From Sphingomonas pseudosanguinis (lineage in GTDB: Bacteria; Pseudomonadota; Alphaproteobacteria; Sphingomonadales; Sphingomonadaceae): a DNA stretch of 64,000 bases. The position numbers and the translations under genes were made by a program. The notes beneath the pieces are model-generated. The model saw only the letters and a list, made by a program, of their open reading frames with translations, was not told the origin of the DNA and did not search any database. Below, piece by piece: positions 56,901 through 63,694 of this stretch (its first letter is position 1; each line of letters begins with the position of its first letter). The stretch spans positions 1-64,000 of the forward strand of contig NZ_JACIDH010000009.1 of the NCBI RefSeq assembly GCF_014196255.1, in the 5' to 3' direction.

Positions 56901-59382
56901 CCGCCACGGTGATCGTCACCGTCGCGGCGCTGGAGGTCGCGAGACCGTTGGAGACGGTGAAGGTGAAGCTGTCCGCCCCGATATAATTGGCGGACGGCGT
57001 ATAAGTGAGGTTGGGCAAAGCACCGCTCAGCGTGCCATGCGTCGGCGGGCTGCCGATAATAGCATAGGTCAGCGTCCGGGCCGGCGTGTTCGGGTCGCTG
57101 CCCGTCAGCGTCACGGCGGTCGCGGTGTTGAAGGTGGCGGTCACGCTCTGCGCGTTGGCGGTCGGCGCCTGGATGACGGTGAGGGTCGCGGCGCTGCTGG
57201 TCGCGCTGCCCTGGCTGTTGGTGAAGACCGCACGGTACTGGCGGCCATTGTCGCCCGCTGTCGTCGCGGGGGTGGTATAGGTGGCGGCGGTCGCGCCGGC
57301 GATGTTGGTGAAGCTGGCACCGCTGTCGCTCGACACCTGCCACTGGACGCTGGGCGACGGACTGCCCGAGGCGCCGGCGGTGAAGCTGGCCGTCGCACCG
57401 ACCGCGACCGTCTGGCCAGCCGGCTGCGTGGTCACGGCGGGCGGGTTGAGCACGACATAGCTATAGCCGTTCGCCAGCGTGGCGGTGCCGCCCGGCGTGG
57501 TGACGGCGATCGACGTCGCACCCGCGCCGCCCGCCGGGGTTACCGCCGTAATCTGCGTATCGCCGGTGACCACGAAGCTGGTCGCCGCGTTGCCGCCGAA
57601 GGTCACCGCGCTCGCCCCCGTCAGCGCGGTGCCGGTGATCGTCACGCTGGTGCCACCGGCGGTCGTCCCCGTACCGGGCGTCGCACCGGTGATCGTGGGC
57701 GCCGCGATATAGCTATATTGCGAGCCCGGGCCGGCCGCGCTCGTCACGCTGCCGGTGGTGACCTGCACGTCATAGGTACCCGCCGCCCTGGCGGGCAGCG
57801 TCGCGCTGAGCTGGTTCGCATTGGTGTAGGTGACGCCCGTCGCGGCGGTGCCGCCGATCGCCACGGTCGCGGCCGGGGTGAAATTGGTGCCGGTGATCAC
57901 CACATTGCGCGCCGTATTGGCCGGGCCGGAGGTGACGCTCAGCGCGGTCACGGTCGGCGCGGCGAACGTGTAGTTGACGCTGCCCGTGCTCGCCTGGCCG
58001 TTGGTGGCGTCGGTCACACCGACCGCCACGGTGCCGGCCCCCGCCGGCGTGGTCGCGGTCAGCGTCGTGGCGCTGGCATAGGTCGCCGGGACCGTCGTCG
58101 CGCCGAAGCTGGCGCTATAGCTGTTGCCGCTGACGAAGTCGGTGCCGGTGATCGTCACCGGCGTGCCGCCCCCGCTCGACCCGCCGGTCGGCGAGATTCC
58201 GCTGATCGTTGGTGCCGCGACATAGCGATACTGGTTGCCCGCCCCGGTCGCCGATGTGCCGCCCGGCGTGGTGACCGTCACATTGACGGTGCCCGACCCG
58301 GCGGGCGCGGTCGCGGTGATCTGCGTCGCGCTGTTGACGGTGTAGCTCGACGCGGGACTGCCGCCGAAACTGACCGCGGTCGCGTTCGTGAAGCCGGTGC
58401 CGGTCAGGGTCACGCTGTTGCCGCCCCCCGCTCCTCCCGAAGCGGGCGCGACCGCCGTCACGGCCGGTGCGGCGATATAGGTATAGCCGGTGAAGGTCGC
58501 CGAGGCGGTTCCGTTCTTCACGACGGCGATGCCGACCGTGCCCGCCGCATGCGCGGGCGCGGTGGCGACGATCTGCGTGTCCGATGCCGGCGTGACCGAG
58601 ACGAGGGTGGTGTCGAACCGCACCTGATCGACGCCGGTGAAGTTGCTGCCGTTGATGGCGACCGAGGTTCCGCCGGCCGTCGGCCCGGAGGTCGGCGTGA
58701 TGCCCGAGATCGCGGGGGGCGGCGTGCCGACGCAGGTGGCCGACATAGTGAACGAACCGGTATCGGCGGTAGAACCGCGCTGAATGCGCGCAAGGAGCGC
58801 ATTGGTCCCCGCGTCAGTCGTCAGGGTTTCCGTTATGGTCCCTGCCGACGCGAGCAGAATACCGGGTGCGCTTACAGCCGATCCGGGCGTGGTGTTGGAC
58901 ACCGGAAAAAATGCCCGGAAACTGCCGCCCGATACACTGATCGTCTGCACGGTGAACGTGATCCGTTCGTTCGCGTCGAAATCATACAGCGTCGGACTGA
59001 AGCCGGCGTAGTCGGCCCGATAGGTGCCGATGGTCGTGGTATAGGATGCGGATCGGATACCCGAAGCGGTGGCAGAGGGGCCAGCCGTACGGCCCTTGGG
59101 GCTGGGTGCAGCCGTCGAACTGAAATTGGCGGAGTAGTTCAGTTCGCCGTTATTGATGGCCGTGCACGCCGCGCTCTCGGCAGCCGCCGCGCAGGGCATC
59201 GCCGCGATGGCAAGCGCCGACAGGGCGATCGTCGGTCGCACGATACGATGCGAGGCGCGCGACGCGACATCCGTCTTATCCGACGCAAATTGGTCCGACG
59301 ATAAAGCGACTCCCGGCGCCGTATCGACAGTGACGCCGGTCTTCACGACACGGCCGAGCGCACGAATAAACGCGCCAAACAT
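47932..59382 (-). CDS. giant autotransporter-like surface protein with IPT/TIG and putative-Ig repeats
   Basis: 3,816 residues. A signal peptide with an unusually long basic N-terminal extension (about 45 residues, then IALSALAIAAMPCAAAA) is followed by a unique domain, several IPT/TIG domains (about 220-660; ISGITPTSGPTAGGTSVAI), Ig and cadherin-like domains, then more than fifteen He_PIG-type putative Ig domains of about 92 residues (TASGGTAPYSYAVTAGALPA, GVTLGTNGTLSGTPT). The last 280 residues form an autotransporter beta-barrel ending RITIRKQF. It is therefore probably a type V secreted surface adhesin. Its middle contains seven 552-bp units. Monocistronic, divergent from the tail-collar gene. 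Confidence 0.9.
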   Translation of the reverse strand: MFGAFIRALGRVVKTGVTVDTAPGVALSSDQFASDKTDVASRASHRIVRPTIALSALAIAAMPCAAAAESAACTAINNGELNYSANFSSTAAPSPKGRTAGPSATASGIRSASYTTTIGTYRADYAGFSPTLYDFDANERITFTVQTISVSGGSFRAFFPVSNTTPGSAVSAPGILLASAGTITETLTTDAGTNALLARIQRGSTADTGSFTMSATCVGTPPPAISGITPTSGPTAGGTSVAINGSNFTGVDQVRFDTTLVSVTPASDTQIVATAPAHAAGTVGIAVVKNGTASATFTGYTYIAAPAVTAVAPASGGAGGGNSVTLTGTGFTNATAVSFGGSPASSYTVNSATQITATAPAGSGTVNVTVTTPGGTSATGAGNQYRYVAAPTISGISPTGGSSGGGTPVTITGTDFVSGNSYSASFGATTVPATYASATTLTATTPAGAGTVAVGVTDATNGQASTGSVNYTFAAPTVTALSVTSGPANTARNVVITGTNFTPAATVAIGGTAATGVTYTNANQLSATLPARAAGTYDVQVTTGSVTSAAGPGSQYSYIAAPTITGATPGTGTTAGGTSVTITGTALTGASAVTFGGNAATSFVVTGDTQITAVTPAGGAGATSIAVTTPGGTATLANGYSYVVLNPPAVTTQPAGQTVAVGATASFTAGASGSPSPSVQWQVSSDSGASFTNIAGATAATYTTPATTAGDNGRQYRAVFTNSQGSATSSAATLTVIQAPTANAQSVTATFNTATAVTLTGSDPNTPARTLTYAIIGSPPTHGTLSGALPNLTYTPSANYIGADSFTFTVSNGLATSSAATVTITVAGPPAPAAPVLTSPANGSTLNTATPVVTGVTAGGTTVQIFIDGTLNGNATVSGGNFSYPVVSALGQGSHSVYAVASASGVASPASSSNVFIIDTVAPATPIITAPANGATLANRRPAITGTAESNASVAIRINGAAAGTTSATAGGTYSYAPTADLPLGSNTVSVTATDAAGNVSPNATNSFTIVALPTVSGVTPAEGGTAGGTTITVTGTNFTSGSTVTVGGTPATGVTIASATSLTAVTPAGTAGPATVQVTNAAGVGTTTGSFTYVGAPTASAQTVSTAFQTARGITLAGTDSNTPARALSYAITAAPARGTLSGTAPNLTYTPAAGARGTDSFTYTASNGVSTSAPATVTVTIGDPTLTIAAPPASGTVGTAYTATLSTTGGTAPYRYAVTAGALPAGLTLATGGTLSGTPTSAGAFAFTVTAEDSTGGNPPVAQSQTFTITIGRGAQTVRFTSTPPAGAIVGGTYLVAATASSGLTPVIAIDAGSRAICSITGNSVRFDQVGTCVVTASQAGDTSFDPATPVQQSIAIGAPTIALSPATLPTPQVGIAYSQRLTASGGTAPYAFAVTAGALPTGLTLASDGTLSGTPSAAGSFTYTITATDSASGSGAPFVGQASYTTSVQPPVLTLSPAANTATATALPAATGGTAYSQTITTSGGIAPYGYSVVGGALPPGLTLASGGVISGTPSAAGTFTFRVRATDSATTPFGVEGLYAITVAAPAIVVTPATLPSATVGQAYDQTVTASGAGTSYSYAVTAGALPPGVTLASDGRLTGTPGAGGSFAFTLTATNAAGFTGARAYTLSVTAPTLALSPASLATGTSGVAYGQTLSASGGIAPYSYAVTTGALPVGVTLASNGTLAGTPTQSGSFTFSVTTTDSSTGSGPYSATRSYTLSIAAPALALDPATLANATVGAAYSQALTASGGTAPYSYAVTAGALPAGVTLGTNGTLSGTPTAGGSYSFTVTATDATTSGNGGPYTAARSYTLTVATATVALSPANLPAGTSGVAYGETLSATGGTAPYAYTVTAGALPAGVTLSSSGTLAGTPTQSGSFTFSVTATDSSTGSGPYSATRSYTLVIGAPALTLAPATLANATVGAAYSQALTASGGTAPYSYAVTAGALPAGVTLGTNGTLSGTPTAGGSYSFTVTAKDATTTANGGPYTAARSYTLTVATATVALSPTNLSAGTSGVAYSETLSATGGTAPYAYAVTAGALPAGVTLSSSGTLAGTPTQSGSFTFSVTATDSSTGSGPYSATRSYTLAITAPALTLAPSTLANATVGSAYSETLTASGGTAPYSYAVTAGALPAGVTLGTNGTLSGTPTSGGSYSFTVTATDATTSANGGPYTASRSYTLTVARAAVVLSPATLPAGTSGVAYSEVLTATGGTAPYGYAVTAGGLPSGVTLASNGTLAGTPTQSGNFTFSITATDSSTGSGPYNATRSYTLVIAAPALTLSPSTLANATVGAAYSQALTASGGTAPYSYAVTAGALPAGVTLGINGTLSGTPTAGGSYSFTVTATDATATGNGGPYTASRSYTLSVATATVAFGQASLPAGVSDKAFSEMLSATGGTAPYSYVVTAGALPAGVTLASNGTLAGTPTQSGSFTFSITTTDSSTGSGPYSATHSYTLVIAAPALTLAPTTLTNATVGAAYSQALTASGGTAPYSYAVTAGALPAGVTLGTNGTLSGTPTAGGSYSFTVTATDATTTANGGPYTAARSYTLTVATATVALSPASLPAGTSGVAYGETLSATGGTAPYSYTLTAGALPAGVTLSSSGSLSGTPTQSGSFTFSITATDSSTGSGPYSATRSYTLSIAAPALALAPASLANATVGAAYSQALTASGGTAPYSYAVTAGVLPAGVTLGTNGTLSGTPTAGGSYSFTVTATDATTNGNGGPYTASRSYTLSVATATVAFGQASLPAGVSGTAFSETLSATGGTAPYSYAVTAGALPAGVTLASNGTLAGTPTQSGSFTFSITTTDSSTGSGPYSATRSYTLSIAAPALALDPATLANATVGAAYSQALTATGGTAPYSYAVTAGALPAGVTLGTNGTLSGTPTAGGSYGFTVTATDATATGNGGPYTAARGYTLVVAGASVAVGPASLPDGRYEAAYSQTLTASGGTAPYRYAVTDGALPAGVTLAADGTLSGTPGAFGRFAFTVTATDSSTGAGPYSGAKAYSLVIAAPDVPVAANVSLAVGYNAAATSVPLKVSGGAATGVAIATAPAHGTATVNGTAISYTPAAGYAGADSFTYTASNAGGASAPATVSITVAQPSLALTPATLPAGQEDVAYSQQLSTSGGTAPYAYAVTAGRLPAGVTLSTGGLLAGTPQESGRYTVTVTATDSSSGNGPFTATNAYTLEIALPAPPVARPGSAATGAATTAQNGAVAIDLSALVTGDYRQIRITTQPQHGTVSLDARQQDVTETNQRITVTYTPEPGYIGEDSFGYVAIGAGGTSNEARVAVTVKGSAPVAPAVKASVTNGQTQIIDLTGGAIGGPFLGASIVSVTPADGVEATLVESGGTGDRRYQLRITPRGRFSGTATVRYTLTNAYGTSAPAAVSVSVVQRADPSQDATVTGISAAQAEATRRFAQAQLDNFQRRNEQLHNGGAGSVGRPMGISIAGGNSYGARDPNAGMAATDLAMLKSDHATEVMGRERAAGMMTYDRDGRAMPVAGLAGARSDRAMGQAMPGDPAARGGTGEAGEAEAIEGTGRSVGSTAIWSGGAIALGSEDAARGRGKLTVSTGGLSSGVDVKLSETLTVGIGGGYGGERAKVGQDKGRVDSNSWMGAVYGSVAPADGLFVDGVAGAGRLSFDTIRNVTGSDAVARGHRGGSMLFGSLTGGFDRTSGTHALSAYGRIDYLSADLDRYAETGAGNANLVFDGRRLTSLSSVLGLRGSFVTGRFVPRVRAEWRHEFKNGGIQALDYADLGGFNYAIRGDGWTRDNYSIELGTDYVFDNGWRIGFDLGGALGQGSRYATERITIRKQF
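50640..54510 (-). repeat. seven tandem 552-bp coding repeats
   Basis: The same landmark (CCATTG following GGCC) recurs at 50657, 51209, 51761, 52313, 52865, 53417 and 53969, exactly 552 bp apart each time. Each unit encodes 184 residues, that is two putative-Ig domains of alternating type. The units differ by many substitutions, largely synonymous, but by no net insertion or deletion. Confidence 0.9.
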
Positions 59383-59729
59383 GGTCTATAGCCCCCCGGC
59401 TCGCCCCCGAAATCATCCCCGATCGGTGACGAACGCTTCACCGGACGACAGAATCAAAGATGAGTCAATGTTTTAAAGATCCGGTTTCATCGATGAGACA
59501 GACCATCGTCCTTTTACCGGACGATCTTGATATATATCATGAGAAAAACCACTTACGCCTAATCGTTACGCACGCGTTATCTCCGATATGAACAGAATAA
59601 ATGCTCATTTTGGACATTGTCTATATTTGCAATACAACCATTATGGATTTGTTTTCCGATTTCGCCCGGTCAACAATGAAAGCGGCGCGCCGCGACATTG
59701 CGAATTGGCGCGCCCTCAAGGGAGCGGAC
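59383..59729. promoter_or_regulatory. divergent promoter region of the giant surface protein and tail-collar gene
   Basis: 347 bp, notably AT-rich from 59450 to 59680. TTGATATATATCAT at 59527-59540 matches an FNR/FixK-type box in nine of ten consensus positions and contains the 12-bp palindrome TGATATATATCA. No credible gene is present. Confidence 0.5.
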
Positions 59730-60311
59730 ATGGAAGCATATCTCGGATACGTGATGTTTACTGCGGGCAGCTATGCCCCGCGCGGTTGGTCGTTATGCCA
59801 GGGACAGCTCCTGAGCATCGCGCAGAATTCCGCGCTCTTCTCGCTGCTCGGCATCACCTATGGCGGCAATGGCCAGCAGACCTTCGGATTGCCGCATCTG
59901 GGCGGTCGCGTGCCCGTCGGTACCGGCCAGGCACCTGGTGTCAGCCATAATTATCAGGCGGGCGAAGCGGCCGGCACCGAGCAGACCACCATCCTCACCA
60001 CGCAAATGCCCGCGCATGTTCATGCATTCCCCGCACAGCCGGGCATGGCCATCGTCACCGACAATACGGCCGACGACAGCACCGCCTCGGCCTCGGCCGG
60101 CGCGCGTCTGGGCAATTTGATCGATCCCAATGCCAGCGGTGCCGCGATCTACGTACCGGCGGGATCGGGCAACGCGACGGTGAACCTGGCGGGTACGCCG
60201 GCGGGCAACACCGGTCTGGCCGGCGGCAGCCAGCCCATGTCCCTGATGCAGCCCTATCTGGCGATGAACGCGGTCATCTGTATCGAGGGCTATTACCCAC
60301 CGCGCGACTGA
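59730..60311 (+). CDS. phage tail-collar domain protein (microcystin-dependent protein family)
   Basis: 193 residues. It opens with MEAYLGYVMFTAGSYAPRGW, LCQGQLLSIAQNSALFSLLG and TYGGNGQQTFGLPHLGGRVP, the tail-collar signature of the MdpB-like family, and ends with LMQPYLAMNAVICIEGYYP. Such proteins usually occur in sets of three; only one is present here. They are often found outside prophages beside surface-protein genes. A GGGAGCGG ribosome site precedes the ATG at 59730. Function unknown; possibly a trimeric surface or secreted fibre. Confidence 0.88.
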   Translation: MEAYLGYVMFTAGSYAPRGWSLCQGQLLSIAQNSALFSLLGITYGGNGQQTFGLPHLGGRVPVGTGQAPGVSHNYQAGEAAGTEQTTILTTQMPAHVHAFPAQPGMAIVTDNTADDSTASASAGARLGNLIDPNASGAAIYVPAGSGNATVNLAGTPAGNTGLAGGSQPMSLMQPYLAMNAVICIEGYYPPRD

Positions 60312-60321
60312 TCAATCGGCC

Positions 60322-60359
60322 AGCACCCTACCCCTCGGGACAGGGTGCTAGCCCCTTTT
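60322..60359 (+). terminator. rho-independent terminator after the tail-collar gene
   Basis: Stem AGCACCCT / AGGGTGCT with a 12-nt loop, followed by AGCCCCTTTT. It lies 10 bp past the tail-collar stop and just before the convergent end of the DUF6916-like gene. Confidence 0.7.
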
Positions 60360-60362
60360 CGA

Positions 60363-60656
60363 TCAGTTGAACACCGCCTGATAGACGCGCCGATCGCGCA
60401 GCGGCGGGCACTGGCTGATGAAGATGCTGTGCGGCCCGCCGCGCCCGCAATCGAACTCATAGGCCAGGTCGAGCAGCACGACGCTAAGCGGCGCTTCGAA
60501 GAACAGCGAAAAGGGCTGCCGGAAATCGAGTCCATCGGGCAGGCGCGGCGACGTCTCGACGCGGTCCAGCCGCACCTCGACCGCCTCAGGCAGCGTGTTC
60601 ACCTTCACCGTCTTGCCCACCCAGGGCAGGAAATCTTCCGGGGTCATCAAGCGCAT
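60363..60656 (-). CDS. DUF6916-like protein
   Basis: 97 residues. The sequence LMTPEDFLPWVGKTVKVNTL, VEVRLDRVETSP and FSLFFEAPLSVVLLDLAYEF matches a short family that accompanies tail-collar proteins (DUF6916). AAGGA lies 8 nt before the ATG at 60656. It is convergent with the tail-collar gene and divergent from the acetyltransferase. No signal peptide. Role unknown. Confidence 0.7.
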   Translation of the reverse strand: MRLMTPEDFLPWVGKTVKVNTLPEAVEVRLDRVETSPRLPDGLDFRQPFSLFFEAPLSVVLLDLAYEFDCGRGGPHSIFISQCPPLRDRRVYQAVFN

Positions 60657-60708
60657 GCACGATCCTTCCTCGCCCGCCACCATTCCCGATCGGGGCGGCG
60701 CCGACAAG

Positions 60709-61215
60709 ATGGCGGACCCCGGCATGGCACCTGATCGGATCATGTTCCGGCCCGAAACCCCGGACGATGCCGCGCTGATCGCCCGCGCCCATACCGGCCA
60801 TTGGCGCGCCCCCGCCGGCTTCGCCCTCCCCGCCCCGATGCTCGCCACCCTGCTCGCCCAGCAGCACGCAGGCCAGGAGCGCCATATCGCGAGCCGCCAT
60901 CCCGGTGCCGAGCGGCGGATGATCCTTGCGGACGGCATGGCGGTCGGTCGCCTCTGCCTCGACCGCACCACCCTGCCCTGGCACATCATCGACCTGGCGC
61001 TGGTCGCCGAGGCAACCGGCCAAGGCATCGGCCGCGCCGTGCTCGACCGGCTGAAGGCCGAAGCCGCCTCCGCCAACGCCGCCCTCATGCTCGACGTCGC
61101 CCATGACAACCCCCGCGCCCAGGCCCTCTACCACCGCGCCGGCTTCATCCCCGCCGGTGGCGACAGCGCGACGCATCCGCGCATGATGTGGCGGAATCGG
61201 CAAACGCCCGCCTGA
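60709..61215 (+). CDS. GNAT-family N-acetyltransferase
   Basis: 168 residues. The acetyl-CoA loop is VAEATGQGIGRAVLDRL (Q-x2-G-x-G/A), with HDNPRAQALYHRAGFIPAG giving the typical N-terminal end of the GNAT fold. Several ATG codons (60709, 60724, 60742) are possible starts; none has a strong ribosome site. GNAT genes commonly accompany tail-collar and DUF6916 genes, suggesting that this is part of the same locus. Substrate unknown. Confidence 0.8.
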   Translation: MADPGMAPDRIMFRPETPDDAALIARAHTGHWRAPAGFALPAPMLATLLAQQHAGQERHIASRHPGAERRMILADGMAVGRLCLDRTTLPWHIIDLALVAEATGQGIGRAVLDRLKAEAASANAALMLDVAHDNPRAQALYHRAGFIPAGGDSATHPRMMWRNRQTPA

Positions 61216-61306
61216 CCGGTGCCTGACCCTCCGCAACCTTCGTGTCATCCGTTGCGTTTATTGCGAATATCGCGTAAAAGGATTGCTGCCCGGAGAGCAC
61301 ACCCCC

Positions 61307-61762
61307 ATGACCTTGCCCGCCTTTGCCGAACCCTTCGGAGAGCGCCTGCCGACGCCCGCCGACCGCCAGTCCGCCGACCAGTTGCGTCGCATCATCGCCG
61401 CCCATGCCAGCGGCGATACGCTCAAGGTGTTCGACGAGCAGACGCGCAAGCCGGTCGACATCGTCCTGACCCCCGACACCTCCGCCCTGCTGCTCGACCT
61501 GCTGCGCCATATCAGCAGCGGCCATGCTGTTACGCTGGTGCCGATCCGCGAATTGCTGACCACGCAGCAGGCCGCCGACCTGCTTAACGTCTCACGCCCC
61601 TATCTGATCGGGCTTCTCGACAAGGGAGTGATCCCGCACAGCTTCACCGGGCGGCACCGCCGCATCCGCGCCGAGGACGTCTTCGCCTACAAGGCCAGCC
61701 GCGACGCCTCCCGCGCCCGAGAACTCTCGGCGATGGCGGCGGGGGATGCCGACCTGCTCTGA
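61307..61762 (+). CDS. HTH-domain antitoxin (excisionase-like)
   Basis: 151 residues. The C-terminal DNA-binding motif LTTQQAADLLNVSRPYLIGL, HRRIRAEDVFAYK is of the excisionase/MerR-like HTH type; the N-terminal 85 residues include KVFDEQTRKPVDIVL and a helical segment. It overlaps the PIN gene by one base (TGATG), the typical order of an antitoxin followed by its PIN toxin. A CGGAGAG ribosome site precedes the ATG at 61307. Confidence 0.82.
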   Translation: MTLPAFAEPFGERLPTPADRQSADQLRRIIAAHASGDTLKVFDEQTRKPVDIVLTPDTSALLLDLLRHISSGHAVTLVPIRELLTTQQAADLLNVSRPYLIGLLDKGVIPHSFTGRHRRIRAEDVFAYKASRDASRARELSAMAAGDADLL

Positions 61763-62346
61763 TGTTCGCCAACCGCTATACCGCGCTGATCGATGCCTGC
61801 ACGCTGGCGGACGTATTCCGCCGCAACCTGCTGCTGACATTGGCGAGGCGGAGTTCTTCCGGGTACGCTGGTCAGCGACCATCCTGGATGAGACCGAACG
61901 CGCCATCGCCGGCATGGCCGCGCAAAAGGGGCTGGCGGATGCCTCCGGGCGCGCAGCCCGCGCGCGTCGCGCCATGGAAGCCGCCTTCGAGGAGGCGATG
62001 GTCGAGGGGCATGCGCTGTTGCTCCCCAGCGCGACCGGACTCCCCGATGCCGGCGATCACCATGTTCTGGGCGCTGAAGACCCAGGCGCAGACCATCGTC
62101 ACCGAAAATCTGCGCGACTTCCCCGCCGCGATCCTGGCGCCGCTGGGCATCGAGGCGTGCTCCGCCGATGACTTCATCGCCGATACGATCGCGCTCGATA
62201 CGGGCCGCGCCATTCCCGCCATCCGCCGGATGCGCCAGCGCTTCCAGCGCCCCGCCATGACGGCGGAGACGATGCTACGCGACATGGAAGCGCGCGGCCT
62301 TGTCGCAACCGTCGGCGTGCTCGCGCCACATGCCGGATCGCTCTGA
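61762..62346 (+). pseudogene. PIN-domain toxin with two compensating frameshifts
   Basis: An ATG at 61762 gives an open frame of 194 codons that begins like a PIN toxin (RYTALIDACTLADVFRRNLL) and ends plausibly (KTQAQTIVTENLRDFPAAIL). The middle (about 61850-62060) reads as Arg/Pro-rich nonsense in that frame, whereas the frame of 61746 there gives PIN-like ATILDETERAIAGM and LPDAGDHHVLGA. So a frameshift near 61850 is undone near 62055. The conserved acidic residues of the middle are lost from the product, and the toxin is probably inactive. Alternatively these are sequencing errors. Confidence 0.75.
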
Positions 62347-62432
62347 GCGCGGGTGCATTACCTCTTGCCCGAATGAAGCTCGCCATGACATATAAAGGCC
62401 AATAAGCTTCAATTCGGCGATCGGACCCTGAC

Positions 62433-63629
62433 ATGAATGCAATCGTCTCTCAGATCGGCGATCTGGCGGAGGCTGGCGAGCGGATGATCGAGCGTTTGCG
62501 CCGCAAGGCCTTCCTGCCCGAAAGCCGCAAGGGCCTGAACGTCCGCTTCGGCATCGCCGAGGCCGCGCAGCTGCTCGGCTGTTCGACCAACCGCATCCGC
62601 ATGGCCGAGGAGGATGGCCGCCTTCCCCCCGCGCCGGCCGCCGAGAATGGCCGGCGTCTGGGCTATAGCGTGCCCGAGCTGCTCAACATGCGCCAGGTGC
62701 TGGGCGCCTCGCCTGCCCGCGCCCCCCTCGACGTGCCCGCGATCATCGCGGTCCAGAATTTCAAGGGCGGCGTCGGCAAGTCGACCGTCACCACCCATCT
62801 GGCGCATTATTTCGCGGTGCAGGGCTACCGCGTGCTGGTCGTCGATTGCGACAGCCAGGCGACGACGACGACCTTGTTCGGCTTCAACCCGCATTTCAAC
62901 ATCACGCGCGAGGAGACGCTCTACTCCTATCTGTCGATCGACCCGACCCAGACCGACCTGTCCTATGCGGTCAAGCCGACCCCCTGGCCCAATGTCGACT
63001 TGATCCCGTCCAACCTGGAGCTGTTCGACGTCGAGTACGAACTGGCAGCGGCCGGATCGGATGGCCAGTCGGTGCTGGCGGCGCGGTTCCGCAAGCTGAA
63101 ACAGGGACTGATCGCGCTGGCGGGCGAATATGACATCGTCCTGCTCGACCCGCCGCCCGCACTGGGCACGATCAGCCTGGCGGTGATGCAGGCGGCCAAT
63201 GCGCTGCTCGTGCCGCTCGCCGCGACGACACCCGATTTCTGCTCGACCGTGCAGTTCCTGTCGATGATGGACCAGGTGCTGCAGCAGCTGGCGGGCGCCG
63301 GGATCGAGGTGGATTACAGCTTCGTCCGGCTGATCTGTTCCAAGTTCGACGGCAACGACCCCAGCCACTCCATGGTTCGCGCGATCATGGAGCAGAGCTT
63401 CGGCCCCGCGCTCCTTCCCGTACCGATCCTGGAGTCGGCGGAGATCAGCCATGCCGCGATGCGGATGATGACCGTCTATGAACTCGACAAGCCGATCGGC
63501 ACCTCGAAGACACACAAGCGCTGCCGCGCCAATCTGGACGAGGCGATGGGGCAGATCGAACAGCTGGTCCGGCAGGGCTGGGGCCGGGTGACCCCGGCGG
63601 ATGAGGCGGTGCTCTATGCCTCGGCCTGA
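62433..63629 (+). CDS. repA: RepA/ParA-type plasmid partition ATPase
   Basis: 398 residues. An N-terminal MerR-like HTH region (FGIAEAAQLLGCSTNRIRMA, 39-58) precedes the ATPase domain. The deviant Walker A KGGVGKST (111-118), switch VVDCDSQATTT and Walker-B-like DIVLLDPPPALG are those of type Ia ParA/RepA proteins with a DNA-binding N-terminus, as in alphaproteobacterial repABC replicons. It segregates the replicon together with RepB. The next gene starts 66 bp downstream. Its presence suggests that this is a secondary replicon. Confidence 0.92.
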   Translation: MNAIVSQIGDLAEAGERMIERLRRKAFLPESRKGLNVRFGIAEAAQLLGCSTNRIRMAEEDGRLPPAPAAENGRRLGYSVPELLNMRQVLGASPARAPLDVPAIIAVQNFKGGVGKSTVTTHLAHYFAVQGYRVLVVDCDSQATTTTLFGFNPHFNITREETLYSYLSIDPTQTDLSYAVKPTPWPNVDLIPSNLELFDVEYELAAAGSDGQSVLAARFRKLKQGLIALAGEYDIVLLDPPPALGTISLAVMQAANALLVPLAATTPDFCSTVQFLSMMDQVLQQLAGAGIEVDYSFVRLICSKFDGNDPSHSMVRAIMEQSFGPALLPVPILESAEISHAAMRMMTVYELDKPIGTSKTHKRCRANLDEAMGQIEQLVRQGWGRVTPADEAVLYASA

Positions 63630-63694
63630 AATCGCCCTTTACCCCCCTTTCCTACAACTGCGCGTTTCCCCTATGTTCCGCGCGGGAGACGATC

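Noticed and set aside
59730..61215. Tail-collar gene as evidence of a prophage
   Set aside because: No capsid, portal, terminase, lysis or integrase genes are nearby; the MdpB-like family commonly occurs outside prophages.
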